Below, one piece after another: positions 34,094 to 42,182 of a stretch of 61,398 bases of DNA. The stretch lies in assembly GCA_910585825.1 (NCBI GenBank), contig CAJUEY010000015.1, forward strand, positions 1 to 61,398. The letters are read 5' to 3'. Both the position numbers and the translations under genes were made by a program. Below the pieces are notes generated by a model. That model made no database searches and was not told the DNA's origin. It saw nothing but the letters and a program-made list of their open reading frames with translations. Position 1 is the first letter of the stretch. Every line of letters starts with the position of its first letter. The stretch comes from an uncultured Lachnospiraceae bacterium (lineage in GTDB: Bacteria > Bacillota > Clostridia > Lachnospirales > Lachnospiraceae).

Positions 34094-35962
34094 TTATTTC
34101 TTCCTCCAGTATTTCTCATAAGAAAGATTTCTATTGTAAAAAGGATCCCCCGCTGTAATCTGCGGCTGATAAGCAGTCCATAATCTGTGTGCGTCTGCTG
34201 TCTGCAGTTCCCATTTATATTCTTCTTTTGGGATTCTGCACAATGCATAAGGATTTAATACGATCTGTTTTTCTTTTTTCCGCAGCCAGAAACAAATTTC
34301 TAGAATTTTTCCAAAGGTATTCTTACCGCTGCAGATCTTCCAAAGAGCAGACAGTTCTTCTTTTTTCGCCATACAGGCGCAGCCGGATATGGCCGAAATA
34401 TTGTGGGCATAGTAATTGCGCCCCATATACCCCGGCGCGTCGTATCGTTCGCCGCGGTTTGCTTCCAATGCCAGCGTATCGGCAGAAGGTCCGATTACGA
34501 GATCTGAACTTAAAATCAGATTCTTTTCATCTAACACCTGCATCCCCGCCATTCCCACATCCTGCCGCTGGGCAAACATCAAAAGCTCCTCTATAAAAGC
34601 CGGCGTAATAGGCGTAATGCCCGCTGCAAGGAGCAAAAGATACTCGCCTTTGGCCTGAGAAAGCGTATCTGTCAATTCTTCCTGAGACAGAGCATAGTAC
34701 AGCTCATAATCCGGATAAGCAGAAATTTTTTCAATTGCCGCCGCTGTACGTGAAACTTTATTGAAATCTCCTTCGCTGCCGTCAATGATAACAGAAACCT
34801 TCGGCGTTCCAATTTCATATTTCATCCGGTAATGGGTTTTGCAAATCTGCGCGCTGTGTACTTCCGCCGGATAGCCTCTTCGGATCTCTGCATCTCTGAC
34901 AGCCCTTCTGCCCGCTGTAATCGCATAAGACTTGGAGCTTAAATTCATAGAAGTCGACATTTTGTGGCACCGCCAGAAATAGAGTACCCTGGGGATATGA
35001 CAGACCTTATTTGCCGCATCAGTCAGCCGCATAATCATATCGTGATCCTGGCTCCCGTCATATTCCGCCCGAAACAGCCCCACCTGCTCTGTCAGCGCCT
35101 TTTTGAAGACGCTTAAATGGCAGATATAATTCACGCCTCTTAAATTGTCTACCGAAAAATCCGGTTTGAAGTGATAAGTCACAATATTCTCAAGCTCTGC
35201 GCCCTCAAAAGTCACTTCATCGGTATATACGAAATCTGCACCTTCTTTTTCAATCACTTTGGCGCATTCATACAATGCCGAGGGATGCAGCATGTCATCA
35301 TGGTCAAATAACGCCAGATAATTCCCTGCAGCCATACGGATGCAGGCATTGGTATTTTCTGCAATTCCCTGATTTTTTTCCAGTTTCCGGTATACAATGC
35401 GCTCATCTTTCGCCATATATTCTTTTACGATTTCTGCAACTTTTTCATTGCCCGCCTCTGACGCATCTGCCAGACACAGCTCCCAGTTCTGATAAGTCTG
35501 CTCCATGACAGAATCAATCATATCCCGCAAAAACGGTTCCGGTGTATTAAACAAAGGCACCAACACGCTGATTTTGATTTCCGTATGGAAAACGCGCTCC
35601 CTTTGTTTTTGTTTCTCTTCCTCTGTGGGCATGATTTTCGTCAGATATTTTCTGGCCTCTTTTCTCCGTTTAAACCGGTTGTTATCCACGGCGTTTTCCA
35701 CTTTCTGATACACGCCGGACACACCGTTCTGGTATAAAAATCTTGCCGCCCGGTATCCCTTTCTCGCCGGATACATCAGTGTCCATACCGGTGTTCCTTT
35801 TAATTTGCGGATACCCTTTCGGTCCGGTTCCTGCTCTACATCATCCGGTCCGTCATCATGGGTATATGCCAGAAATTTTACAAAATCTCCCAAGTCTGTG
35901 GGAATTTTTTCCTTTTCCCGGTCGATTAATTTTCTCAATGTTTGATCTTCTTTCACTACCAT
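34094..35962 (-). CDS. Two-domain glycosyltransferase family 2 (rhamnan-type paralogue 3)
   Basis: The 622-residue protein has a 120-residue N-terminal extension, an intact GT2 domain (ISVLVPLFNTPEPFL, LADASEAGN, DHDDMLHPS, YTDEVTF, DGSQDHDM) and a second GT2-like domain lacking clear metal motifs. It ends in GDPFYNRNL, the signature tail shared with its two paralogues. A GAGG site precedes the ATG. The three genes probably arose by duplication and act on one polymer. The acceptor specificity is unknown. Confidence 0.86.
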   Translation of the reverse strand: MVVKEDQTLRKLIDREKEKIPTDLGDFVKFLAYTHDDGPDDVEQEPDRKGIRKLKGTPVWTLMYPARKGYRAARFLYQNGVSGVYQKVENAVDNNRFKRRKEARKYLTKIMPTEEEKQKQRERVFHTEIKISVLVPLFNTPEPFLRDMIDSVMEQTYQNWELCLADASEAGNEKVAEIVKEYMAKDERIVYRKLEKNQGIAENTNACIRMAAGNYLALFDHDDMLHPSALYECAKVIEKEGADFVYTDEVTFEGAELENIVTYHFKPDFSVDNLRGVNYICHLSVFKKALTEQVGLFRAEYDGSQDHDMIMRLTDAANKVCHIPRVLYFWRCHKMSTSMNLSSKSYAITAGRRAVRDAEIRRGYPAEVHSAQICKTHYRMKYEIGTPKVSVIIDGSEGDFNKVSRTAAAIEKISAYPDYELYYALSQEELTDTLSQAKGEYLLLLAAGITPITPAFIEELLMFAQRQDVGMAGMQVLDEKNLILSSDLVIGPSADTLALEANRGERYDAPGYMGRNYYAHNISAISGCACMAKKEELSALWKICSGKNTFGKILEICFWLRKKEKQIVLNPYALCRIPKEEYKWELQTADAHRLWTAYQPQITAGDPFYNRNLSYEKYWRKK

Positions 35963-35977
35963 GCATTTTCCTCTTTT

Positions 35978-37771
35978 TTATAAATCCAGTGCAAGGACAT
36001 AGCCCGCCTCATTTTCAAAAATAACTTCCACATGCTCATCCGCCAGTACATCCGCCCCATGCTCTTTTTCAAACTGCGTTTCTTTCATCATAACGGTATA
36101 GTGAATGTCCCAGTCATAGTATGCCTGCCGCAGCTCTTCTGTGGTATGCCGCCATTCATAAAAATCCGGGAAATCATATCCGCTGGCTCCCTCATACAAA
36201 TAAGTCTGCCCATAATCGCTGGTTTCTGTCATCAAAGGCACCATTTTTTCCTCGGATAGATGATCCGAAACATACTGGAATAAATCAAAGACATAGTCGG
36301 GCAGTCCTACATGCTCGCCCCTGATAAAAGACCAGTTGACCTGATACAGGGTAAAAAACGCCGTACTATGCATCGCTCCTGTAATATTTTCTGTAGAAGT
36401 TACTATTTTATATTCCACTTTTCCAAAGCACAGCGCCGCAAACAACACAATCATAGCGCAATATGCAATCAGCGTCTCCTTTGCCTGCTGCAGCATAATG
36501 GAAAACGCCCTTGCAGTCAAAGCCCAGCAGAACATCCATAACGGATAATAGGTTTTATAAAAATAATACGTCGATATGTGATGCGTCAATGTCAAAAGCA
36601 GCATAACGCCGGTAAAACCCAAAAAGGTGCAGAAAAAGACAACATCCGGCGTCAGTTTCCGCTTTTTCAGTGTGTATGCCAGTATAAAAAGCACCGGCAG
36701 AATTGTCCAGAAGAAATCCATATACAATTCCGTATAGATTCCCCCCTGATTGGAAAGAGCTCCCGTAATGCTTGTCCCCGAAGAAATAAAAAATCCATAC
36801 AGACAGTAATACAGCCCAAGCACGGTAGGCAGCAGAAAGACTTTAAGCGCCAGCAGCACATTCCTTTTGGAAAATATTCTGCCCTCCCGTTTGGCTACAA
36901 GCATCAAATACCCAAACACCGTAATAAATGCAACAGGCGCAAACATCATATAGCTTGTCATAACGCCGAAACAGCCTAACATCAACATAACAACGGTAAT
37001 CTTCCGCTCCACCAAAGCCTCTTCATACAGACGCGTAGTCATCATTAAAAATCCGACAAACATACTTCCCATGGCCCAGTAGCCAAAGGAATAGTAGAAA
37101 CTCAAAAACGGATAACCCATGAAATAGAAAAAGATCAGAATTACAGACAAACCCTTAGAGGCCTTTGTCTTGGCCGCCTGACGAATCATTGCGGCAAAGA
37201 AGAGAATTTCTACCCAGAGAAAAAAGCAATCTCCCAGAATATATCCCTTATACCAGTCTGCAATCCGCACAAAAGGCTGTATCATCTCCACAAACATGGC
37301 ATTCTGCAGATGCAGCAGATACATCTTCGTCACCTGCTGGGACCGCACGATTTCCGTTGCCTCTTTTAGATGCAGTCCGGCATCTGAGTTATAGTAGCAG
37401 TACCATAGCTGAGGCGTATAGATCTTCAGAGTAATCACAGCAACAACTACCGTTATCAGCGCAATCACAAAAAAATCAAACTTTTCCCAGACATATTCCT
37501 GCGTCATGCCTTCTCTGCGGATTAAACTCATCATAAACAAAGCGATTGCCAGATAAACAACTGCCATTGTGTATATGTTAACAGGAATGTGCAGAGGGCT
37601 TAATATCCCCGCGCCAATCCCGCCCATACAGATTGCTGCCAGAAAAGACAAGACGCTCCATGTAAATCCGTTCATTGGCTTATGTGATTTGCGGTACCGG
37701 TATATTTGAACCACACAAAAGATAAATGCCGCTGCATAACATATAGTTCCCAAAATAGTTCCATGTAACAT
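35978..37771 (-). CDS. Polytopic membrane protein, possible GT-C glycosyltransferase or polymerase
   Basis: The 597-residue protein has about twelve membrane segments and a C-terminal soluble part (about 490-597) rich in aromatic residues. An early loop contains WYCYYNSDAGLHLKEATEI, with an acidic pair like those of GT-C catalytic loops. This supports but does not prove a membrane sugar transferase role. The start at 37771 has AAGGAG seven bases upstream; an upstream Met at 37804 lacks a site. It is followed by another GT2 after 15 bases. The DUF6077-like protein at 39425 is a related architecture. Confidence 0.72.
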   Translation of the reverse strand: MLHGTILGTICYAAAFIFCVVQIYRYRKSHKPMNGFTWSVLSFLAAICMGGIGAGILSPLHIPVNIYTMAVVYLAIALFMMSLIRREGMTQEYVWEKFDFFVIALITVVVAVITLKIYTPQLWYCYYNSDAGLHLKEATEIVRSQQVTKMYLLHLQNAMFVEMIQPFVRIADWYKGYILGDCFFLWVEILFFAAMIRQAAKTKASKGLSVILIFFYFMGYPFLSFYYSFGYWAMGSMFVGFLMMTTRLYEEALVERKITVVMLMLGCFGVMTSYMMFAPVAFITVFGYLMLVAKREGRIFSKRNVLLALKVFLLPTVLGLYYCLYGFFISSGTSITGALSNQGGIYTELYMDFFWTILPVLFILAYTLKKRKLTPDVVFFCTFLGFTGVMLLLTLTHHISTYYFYKTYYPLWMFCWALTARAFSIMLQQAKETLIAYCAMIVLFAALCFGKVEYKIVTSTENITGAMHSTAFFTLYQVNWSFIRGEHVGLPDYVFDLFQYVSDHLSEEKMVPLMTETSDYGQTYLYEGASGYDFPDFYEWRHTTEELRQAYYDWDIHYTVMMKETQFEKEHGADVLADEHVEVIFENEAGYVLALDL

Positions 37772-37826
37772 AGGCTTTCTCCTTGTATCTCTTCCGGGCG
37801 GCATTCCATGCCCGGCGTACTCTGAT

Positions 37827-39413
37827 TTATTTTAAAATAATCTGGTTCGGCGTCGTTGCAAAGCTGTAGACTGAAACGCCGTTTGAAAGCATATCATATG
37901 CATTCTGCAGATTATCATAAATTCCGCTCATATCCTGCATCATCTGATTCGGCGCATCGAAAAAGGCTCCTTTTGCGCCGACCCGTATATAAAAATCTGA
38001 TTTCAGACCATGATTGCCATGATCCGCCATTTGAACATAATCTGATTTTAATGATTCGCCATATGTGTTCAAAAGATAATCGCTTACCGCCTCTCCCACA
38101 TCGGAGCAAAATAGCATGGACTCCCGGCCCGCCGTAACCCGAAAGACCAAAGAGCCGTCATTGAGAGGATCTTCGGACCATTCATCCACATAATCATCAT
38201 ATGCGTTAAATATCTGAAATGCAAGCCCTTCTATCTCAAAGGCGTCTTTTGCATACACTATTTCTTTCTCCGGAATCTCAAGAGCCTGCCACTGTTCGTA
38301 CAGGTTGTCTTCCCCTCTTGGATCTTCCGGGAGTATTTTCTTTTCTTCCGGCATTTCTATCGTATAAATCCTGTCAATCTGAATCTTTTTGGGTTTTTTA
38401 TAGATTTCCATAAAAGCGCCGGCATGCTCTCCATGAGGATGGGTAATGATCCAGGCATCCACATGTCCGCCCAGCGCATTGATCTGTTTGCGGACATAGG
38501 AAACATCCTCCGCCCTGCCTCCGTCTATGACAATCAAATGTCCTTCTCTGTCCTGCATGGTATAAAAGGAAAGGGGTTCTCCGTCTGCTCCTCCATACTG
38601 GGTAATCAGCCATTCACCCGCATAATCTTCTTCTTTGAAATCTCTCCGGTAAACCCTGTAGACCCCATTGTTTCCCACAATGGAATAACCGTAGGAAAGC
38701 AATTCATCTGCAGTTTCTCCTTCCAGGGGATATGCCAGATAATTGCAGTTTTCCATAGCTGCATACCACGCAAGAACCTCCCAGTCTTTCACATCGCTGC
38801 TCATGATCCGAAAAATCTGCGCATCATTTTCATTTTCCGTTCTGCCGCCGCGAATCGTCTCCATACCATAAGGCATCAGAATCTGCGCATCGTACTGCCG
38901 GATAAAAGAAACCAGGTTATTTCCGACAATCAATTTCTTTTGGTCAATTCCGTTTGCAGCTGCATCTTCCTCTATGATATCACAAATATCCACCACATCC
39001 CGGGGCAGCTTGTAATAATTCTGACTTCTGGCAAAAATGGTGCTGTTATACACAACAGAACCCGTCATCCCCACCACAAGAAGCATAACTCCCAGAAACA
39101 GATATCGTTTTTGGGGCTCTGCCTGCATAATAATCAGCACGGCAGTATAAGCCGTTACAATCGCAGCAGGCAAAAGCCAGAACATTCTCCAGTATACCGT
39201 TTCTTCGATACAGATCATAATCACTTTTGCCGTTGCCGGGCAAAAGCATATGATAAAAAACAACAGCGTATATCCCAAAAACACATAACGTTTTTCTTTG
39301 TCTTTTTTTTGTACCAGCAGATAAATCAGGCAGGCAAAAAACAGAGCCATCTGCATGCCGGCGCCATTATAATCATCATACATGGACATCACAACATTTA
39401 AAATTTCTCTCAA
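37827..39413 (-). CDS. Membrane protein fused to a metallo-beta-lactamase-fold domain
   Basis: The 528-residue protein has three to four N-terminal membrane segments (about 15-125), a mixed region (about 130-265) like the lumenal part of Lachnospiraceae glycan-locus membrane proteins, then a ComEC-like metallo-beta-lactamase domain (about 270-528). The latter has VIDGG, THPHGEH (residues 325-330; usual HxHxDH with Glu for Asp), CSDVG and ADHGNHG. The start is a TTG at 39413 placed six bases after AGGGAGG, directly after the upstream stop. Its job is unknown; hydrolysis of a phosphate ester or lipid-linked intermediate on the outer face is possible. Confidence 0.75.
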   Translation of the reverse strand: MREILNVVMSMYDDYNGAGMQMALFFACLIYLLVQKKDKEKRYVFLGYTLLFFIICFCPATAKVIMICIEETVYWRMFWLLPAAIVTAYTAVLIIMQAEPQKRYLFLGVMLLVVGMTGSVVYNSTIFARSQNYYKLPRDVVDICDIIEEDAAANGIDQKKLIVGNNLVSFIRQYDAQILMPYGMETIRGGRTENENDAQIFRIMSSDVKDWEVLAWYAAMENCNYLAYPLEGETADELLSYGYSIVGNNGVYRVYRRDFKEEDYAGEWLITQYGGADGEPLSFYTMQDREGHLIVIDGGRAEDVSYVRKQINALGGHVDAWIITHPHGEHAGAFMEIYKKPKKIQIDRIYTIEMPEEKKILPEDPRGEDNLYEQWQALEIPEKEIVYAKDAFEIEGLAFQIFNAYDDYVDEWSEDPLNDGSLVFRVTAGRESMLFCSDVGEAVSDYLLNTYGESLKSDYVQMADHGNHGLKSDFYIRVGAKGAFFDAPNQMMQDMSGIYDNLQNAYDMLSNGVSVYSFATTPNQIILK

Positions 39414-39424
39414 TGGGTACCTCC

Positions 39425-40474
39425 CTATCGGATCGCCAGATAAATTCCCGCGCAGAGCAGATTCGGCAGACAGCACAGCGCCGTATTCACAAGGAGACGT
39501 ATCTGTTTTTGTCTCCAGGCAGCCAGAATTCCCAATATTCCAAGCATAATCGCCCCCAGAATAATGCCCATGGAAGAAACCATACAACAGGCGCACATCA
39601 GCAAAAACAATAGCGCATAATCTGCTGTTTGTTTTCCTTTGATCTCTGTGGAATCAAAGAACATCCGCAGCGCCATATATAAAACCATAGGCAGCAATAT
39701 CCCCGCCAAAACCGCTTTTCCCTGCCATAAGCGAATCAGCAGAAATAAGCCGCTTGTCCGCTCACTGTACGCAGAAAAAATCTGCAGCGCCGACGCCAGT
39801 ATCATAAAATAACCCGTTTTCACCATATCACAGGCAAAGAATATCCTTCCCAGCAGTGCATATACTGCATAGAAGAGCAGTAAAAATAAAATCATAAATA
39901 CCATGTGGGCTACAATTGCCGGATGTGTATCTGTTACTTTTGATATCGTTGCTGTAAACGCATAAAAGGGCGACAATACATATCTCGAGGGAAGTTTTTC
40001 ATATAAAGACCCCGTGTAGGGACTGTATGCAAAAATCGTATTCGTCGCAAGGGAAGTAGATGCCGACGCCACAAAAAACGCATCATCGGAATTGTAATAC
40101 TGATAACGGATATAAATAAAAATCTGTCCTGCAATGATCAGAAACTGCCCCCAGATGCAAATTGTAAACTTCTGCACTGCCTGTCTGATGCTCAAAAGGA
40201 TTTCCGGTATCCGTCTGATATTGCGCACCAGGGAAACAACAGAAACGGCCAGTATCATCCCTCCATACAAATACACCAGCGCAGTCAGAGACTGACGCAG
40301 AAAAATAAGGGGCAATGCTGTAATTTCAAACAGCCCGAACATAATTACATAACCCGCCGCCATATGGAGCAGAATGTTGTTTTTCTCTTTTTCTGTAAAT
40401 CCTGTATAAAAAAGCCCCAGCAAAAACGGGCATATGCCCAGAACCACTGCAAGCAAGGCCATACTTTTTATCAT
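39425..40474 (-). CDS. DUF6077-like polytopic membrane protein
   Basis: The 349-residue protein has eight or nine hydrophobic segments. The first extracytoplasmic loop contains YIRYQYYNSDDAFFVASASTS, with an Asp pair reminiscent of GT-C enzymes. I associate the sequence with the DUF6077 group found in Lachnospiraceae glycan loci; this is recall, not a search. It ends only 11 bases before the TTG start of the membrane/MBL fusion gene, so the two probably form a pair. Usual family members appear longer, so this could be one half of a split protein. AAAGG precedes the ATG. Confidence 0.68.
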   Translation of the reverse strand: MIKSMALLAVVLGICPFLLGLFYTGFTEKEKNNILLHMAAGYVIMFGLFEITALPLIFLRQSLTALVYLYGGMILAVSVVSLVRNIRRIPEILLSIRQAVQKFTICIWGQFLIIAGQIFIYIRYQYYNSDDAFFVASASTSLATNTIFAYSPYTGSLYEKLPSRYVLSPFYAFTATISKVTDTHPAIVAHMVFMILFLLLFYAVYALLGRIFFACDMVKTGYFMILASALQIFSAYSERTSGLFLLIRLWQGKAVLAGILLPMVLYMALRMFFDSTEIKGKQTADYALLFLLMCACCMVSSMGIILGAIMLGILGILAAWRQKQIRLLVNTALCCLPNLLCAGIYLAIR

Positions 40475-40527
40475 TCTTCTGCCTTTCCCATAACAGTTCA
40501 GCCTTCGGCTTCACTGCCGCCCTTCTT

Positions 40528-41043
40528 CTACTTATATGCCCAGAATTTATTGATCAGAAAATTAATGGGAACCCCCAGCGTCATATTGATAATGGGAGCA
40601 ATCATTTTGGACATATGAAATATATCCACCCACAATACCATTAAAAAACTGTTCAAAAACAATCCTGTAAACGAATAGGTAATATATGTTTTCACCAATG
40701 TTCCAAAAAAAGAGCGTTTTTCTCCTTCTCTTTCTTTAAATACATATTTATTATTCCAGAAAAAGGCCCATAATACACTAAGCACAAATCCCCATACCGT
40801 AGCGATCAGATAGTCGTACTGTTCCCACAGGCCAATTCTGTATATCAACTGTATCACGACTACATAAACGAGGTAATGGACCAGCGTATTGCTGACTCCT
40901 ACCAGGCCAAACCGCATAAGCTGGAGAAAGGACTGTTCCCCTTCCGCTGTCAGTTCTTTGTGCATCATCCGAAACAGCAGATGAATACACCAAAGGGACG
41001 CTTTTTCCACCGGTTTCCATAACCAGACTTTAAGTTTATTCAT
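40528..41043 (-). CDS. GtrA-family membrane protein
   Basis: The 171-residue protein has four membrane helices; the core LMRFGLVGVSNTLVHYLVYV and KYVFKEREGEKRS are typical of GtrA. GtrA proteins are thought to flip polyprenyl-phosphate sugars made by GtrB-type transferases. The ATG at 41043 overlaps the last eight bases of the GtrB-like gene; a GTG at 41055 is also in frame. Coupling to the upstream gene supports a GtrA/GtrB pair that supplies a side-chain sugar on the outside. Confidence 0.88.
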   Translation of the reverse strand: MNKLKVWLWKPVEKASLWCIHLLFRMMHKELTAEGEQSFLQLMRFGLVGVSNTLVHYLVYVVVIQLIYRIGLWEQYDYLIATVWGFVLSVLWAFFWNNKYVFKEREGEKRSFFGTLVKTYITYSFTGLFLNSFLMVLWVDIFHMSKMIAPIINMTLGVPINFLINKFWAYK

Positions 41044-41989
41044 GTCTTTCTTCACCTGATCTTGTCATATTTGTCTCTTTACAGATATAAATAGGCCGTT
41101 TCTTCACCTCAAGATATGTTTTGGCCAGATAAGAGCCTAATATGCCGATACACAAAAGCTGTATGCCTCCCAAAAACATGATGATGCATACCATAGAAGG
41201 CCAGCCGAATGCAGAGCCTCCGTATAATAACTGCCTTACAATAATAAATACAATTGCAGCAGCGGCAATCAGACACATCATCACGCCCAAAAATGCCGCA
41301 ATCGACAAGGGCATAGTGGAAAATGCCACGATCCCGTCAATGGAATATAAAAAAAGTTTCCAGAAAGACCATTTCGTCTCTCCCGCTACCCGTTCTACAT
41401 TTTGAAATTCCAGCCACTTCGTCTGAAATCCAACCCAGCCGAAAAGTCCTTTGGAAAAACGATTGTACTCTCCCATTTCCAAAAGGGCATTGACAAAAGG
41501 ACGGTTCATCAAACGATAATCCCTTGCGCCGTCTACAATATCCGCTTTGGAAATGCGGTTCATCAGGCGATAAAAATTCCGCGCAAAAAATGACCGTATC
41601 GGCGGCTCCCCTTTGCGGTTCACTCTTCTGGTAGCCACGGAATCATATCCCTCGTCTACTATCGCATGATACATCTCGGGCAAAAGAGAAGGCGGGTCCT
41701 GAAGATCTGCATCCATGATGACGGTCAAATCTCCGTCAGAATTCTCAAGCCCCGCATAAATCGCTGCTTCTTTTCCAAAGTTTCTGGAAAAAGAAATATA
41801 TTTCACCCGGGCATCTTTTTCTGCCAGCTCTTTCATCACTGTAAGAGTATGATCCTTAGAGCCGTCATTGATAAACAATAATTCAAATTCGACATCCTGC
41901 ATTTCCTGCATTACTTTTTGCATTTCTTCATAAAAATAGTGCAATGCAGCTTCTTCATTATAACATGGAACAATCGCTGTTAATTTCAT
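41036..41989 (-). CDS. GtrB-like polyprenyl-phosphate glycosyltransferase (GT2)
   Basis: The 317-residue enzyme has a GT-A domain (MKLTAIVPCYNEEAALHYFY, LLFINDGSKDHT, metal-binding MDADLQDPP, DGARDYRLMNR) and two C-terminal membrane helices, as in GtrB/ArnC-type proteins. It transfers a hexose, often glucose, to undecaprenyl phosphate. It is the first gene of the left glycan transcript, about 45 bases downstream of a perfect sigma-A promoter, with AAAGGATAAAGAA before the ATG. Confidence 0.92.
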   Translation of the reverse strand: MKLTAIVPCYNEEAALHYFYEEMQKVMQEMQDVEFELLFINDGSKDHTLTVMKELAEKDARVKYISFSRNFGKEAAIYAGLENSDGDLTVIMDADLQDPPSLLPEMYHAIVDEGYDSVATRRVNRKGEPPIRSFFARNFYRLMNRISKADIVDGARDYRLMNRPFVNALLEMGEYNRFSKGLFGWVGFQTKWLEFQNVERVAGETKWSFWKLFLYSIDGIVAFSTMPLSIAAFLGVMMCLIAAAAIVFIIVRQLLYGGSAFGWPSMVCIIMFLGGIQLLCIGILGSYLAKTYLEVKKRPIYICKETNMTRSGEERHE

Positions 41990-42036
41990 TTCTTTATCCT
42001 TTATTCTTGTTCATTTAATCCCTTTGAAATCATTTT

Positions 42037-42065
42037 ATTATACCGTCAAAACCCAAGTATGTCAA
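42037..42065 (-). promoter_or_regulatory. Consensus promoter of the left glycan operon
   Basis: Minus-strand TTGACA (42060-42065), a 17-base spacer and TATAAT (42037-42042) match the sigma-A consensus exactly. It drives the genes from 41989 leftward, probably to 24790. Confidence 0.88.
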
Positions 42066-42117
42066 ATAAAGGAAAAGCATCCGTCCATGGAAAGCTGCCT
42101 TCCAATAGGGCGGATGC
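42066..42117 (-). terminator. Terminator after the glycosidase-like FN3 gene
   Basis: GCATCCG (42111-42117 on the minus strand) pairs with CGGATGC (42077-42083), with an inner TGGAA/TTCCA stem, and is followed by CTTTTCCTTTATTT. It lies directly before the -35 of the next promoter, separating two transcripts. Confidence 0.72.
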
Positions 42118-42182
42118 CTGTCTAATGATCTGCATACCCGGATGTCAAAGAACATCCCTGCTAAGATTCCTTATGCCTGACG

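Noticed and set aside
38424..39401. Long plus-strand frame (325 codons) opposite the membrane/MBL gene
   Set aside because: It lies wholly antisense to a well-supported gene, its translation is rich in His, Arg, Ile and Ser as expected from a mirrored frame, and no domain is visible.
39413..39600. Possible frameshift joining the DUF6077-like gene to the MBL fusion gene
   Set aside because: A strong AGGGAGG and a TTG start lie exactly at the junction, and the overlapping upstream part of the second frame encodes no membrane sequence, so two genes are more likely than one broken gene.
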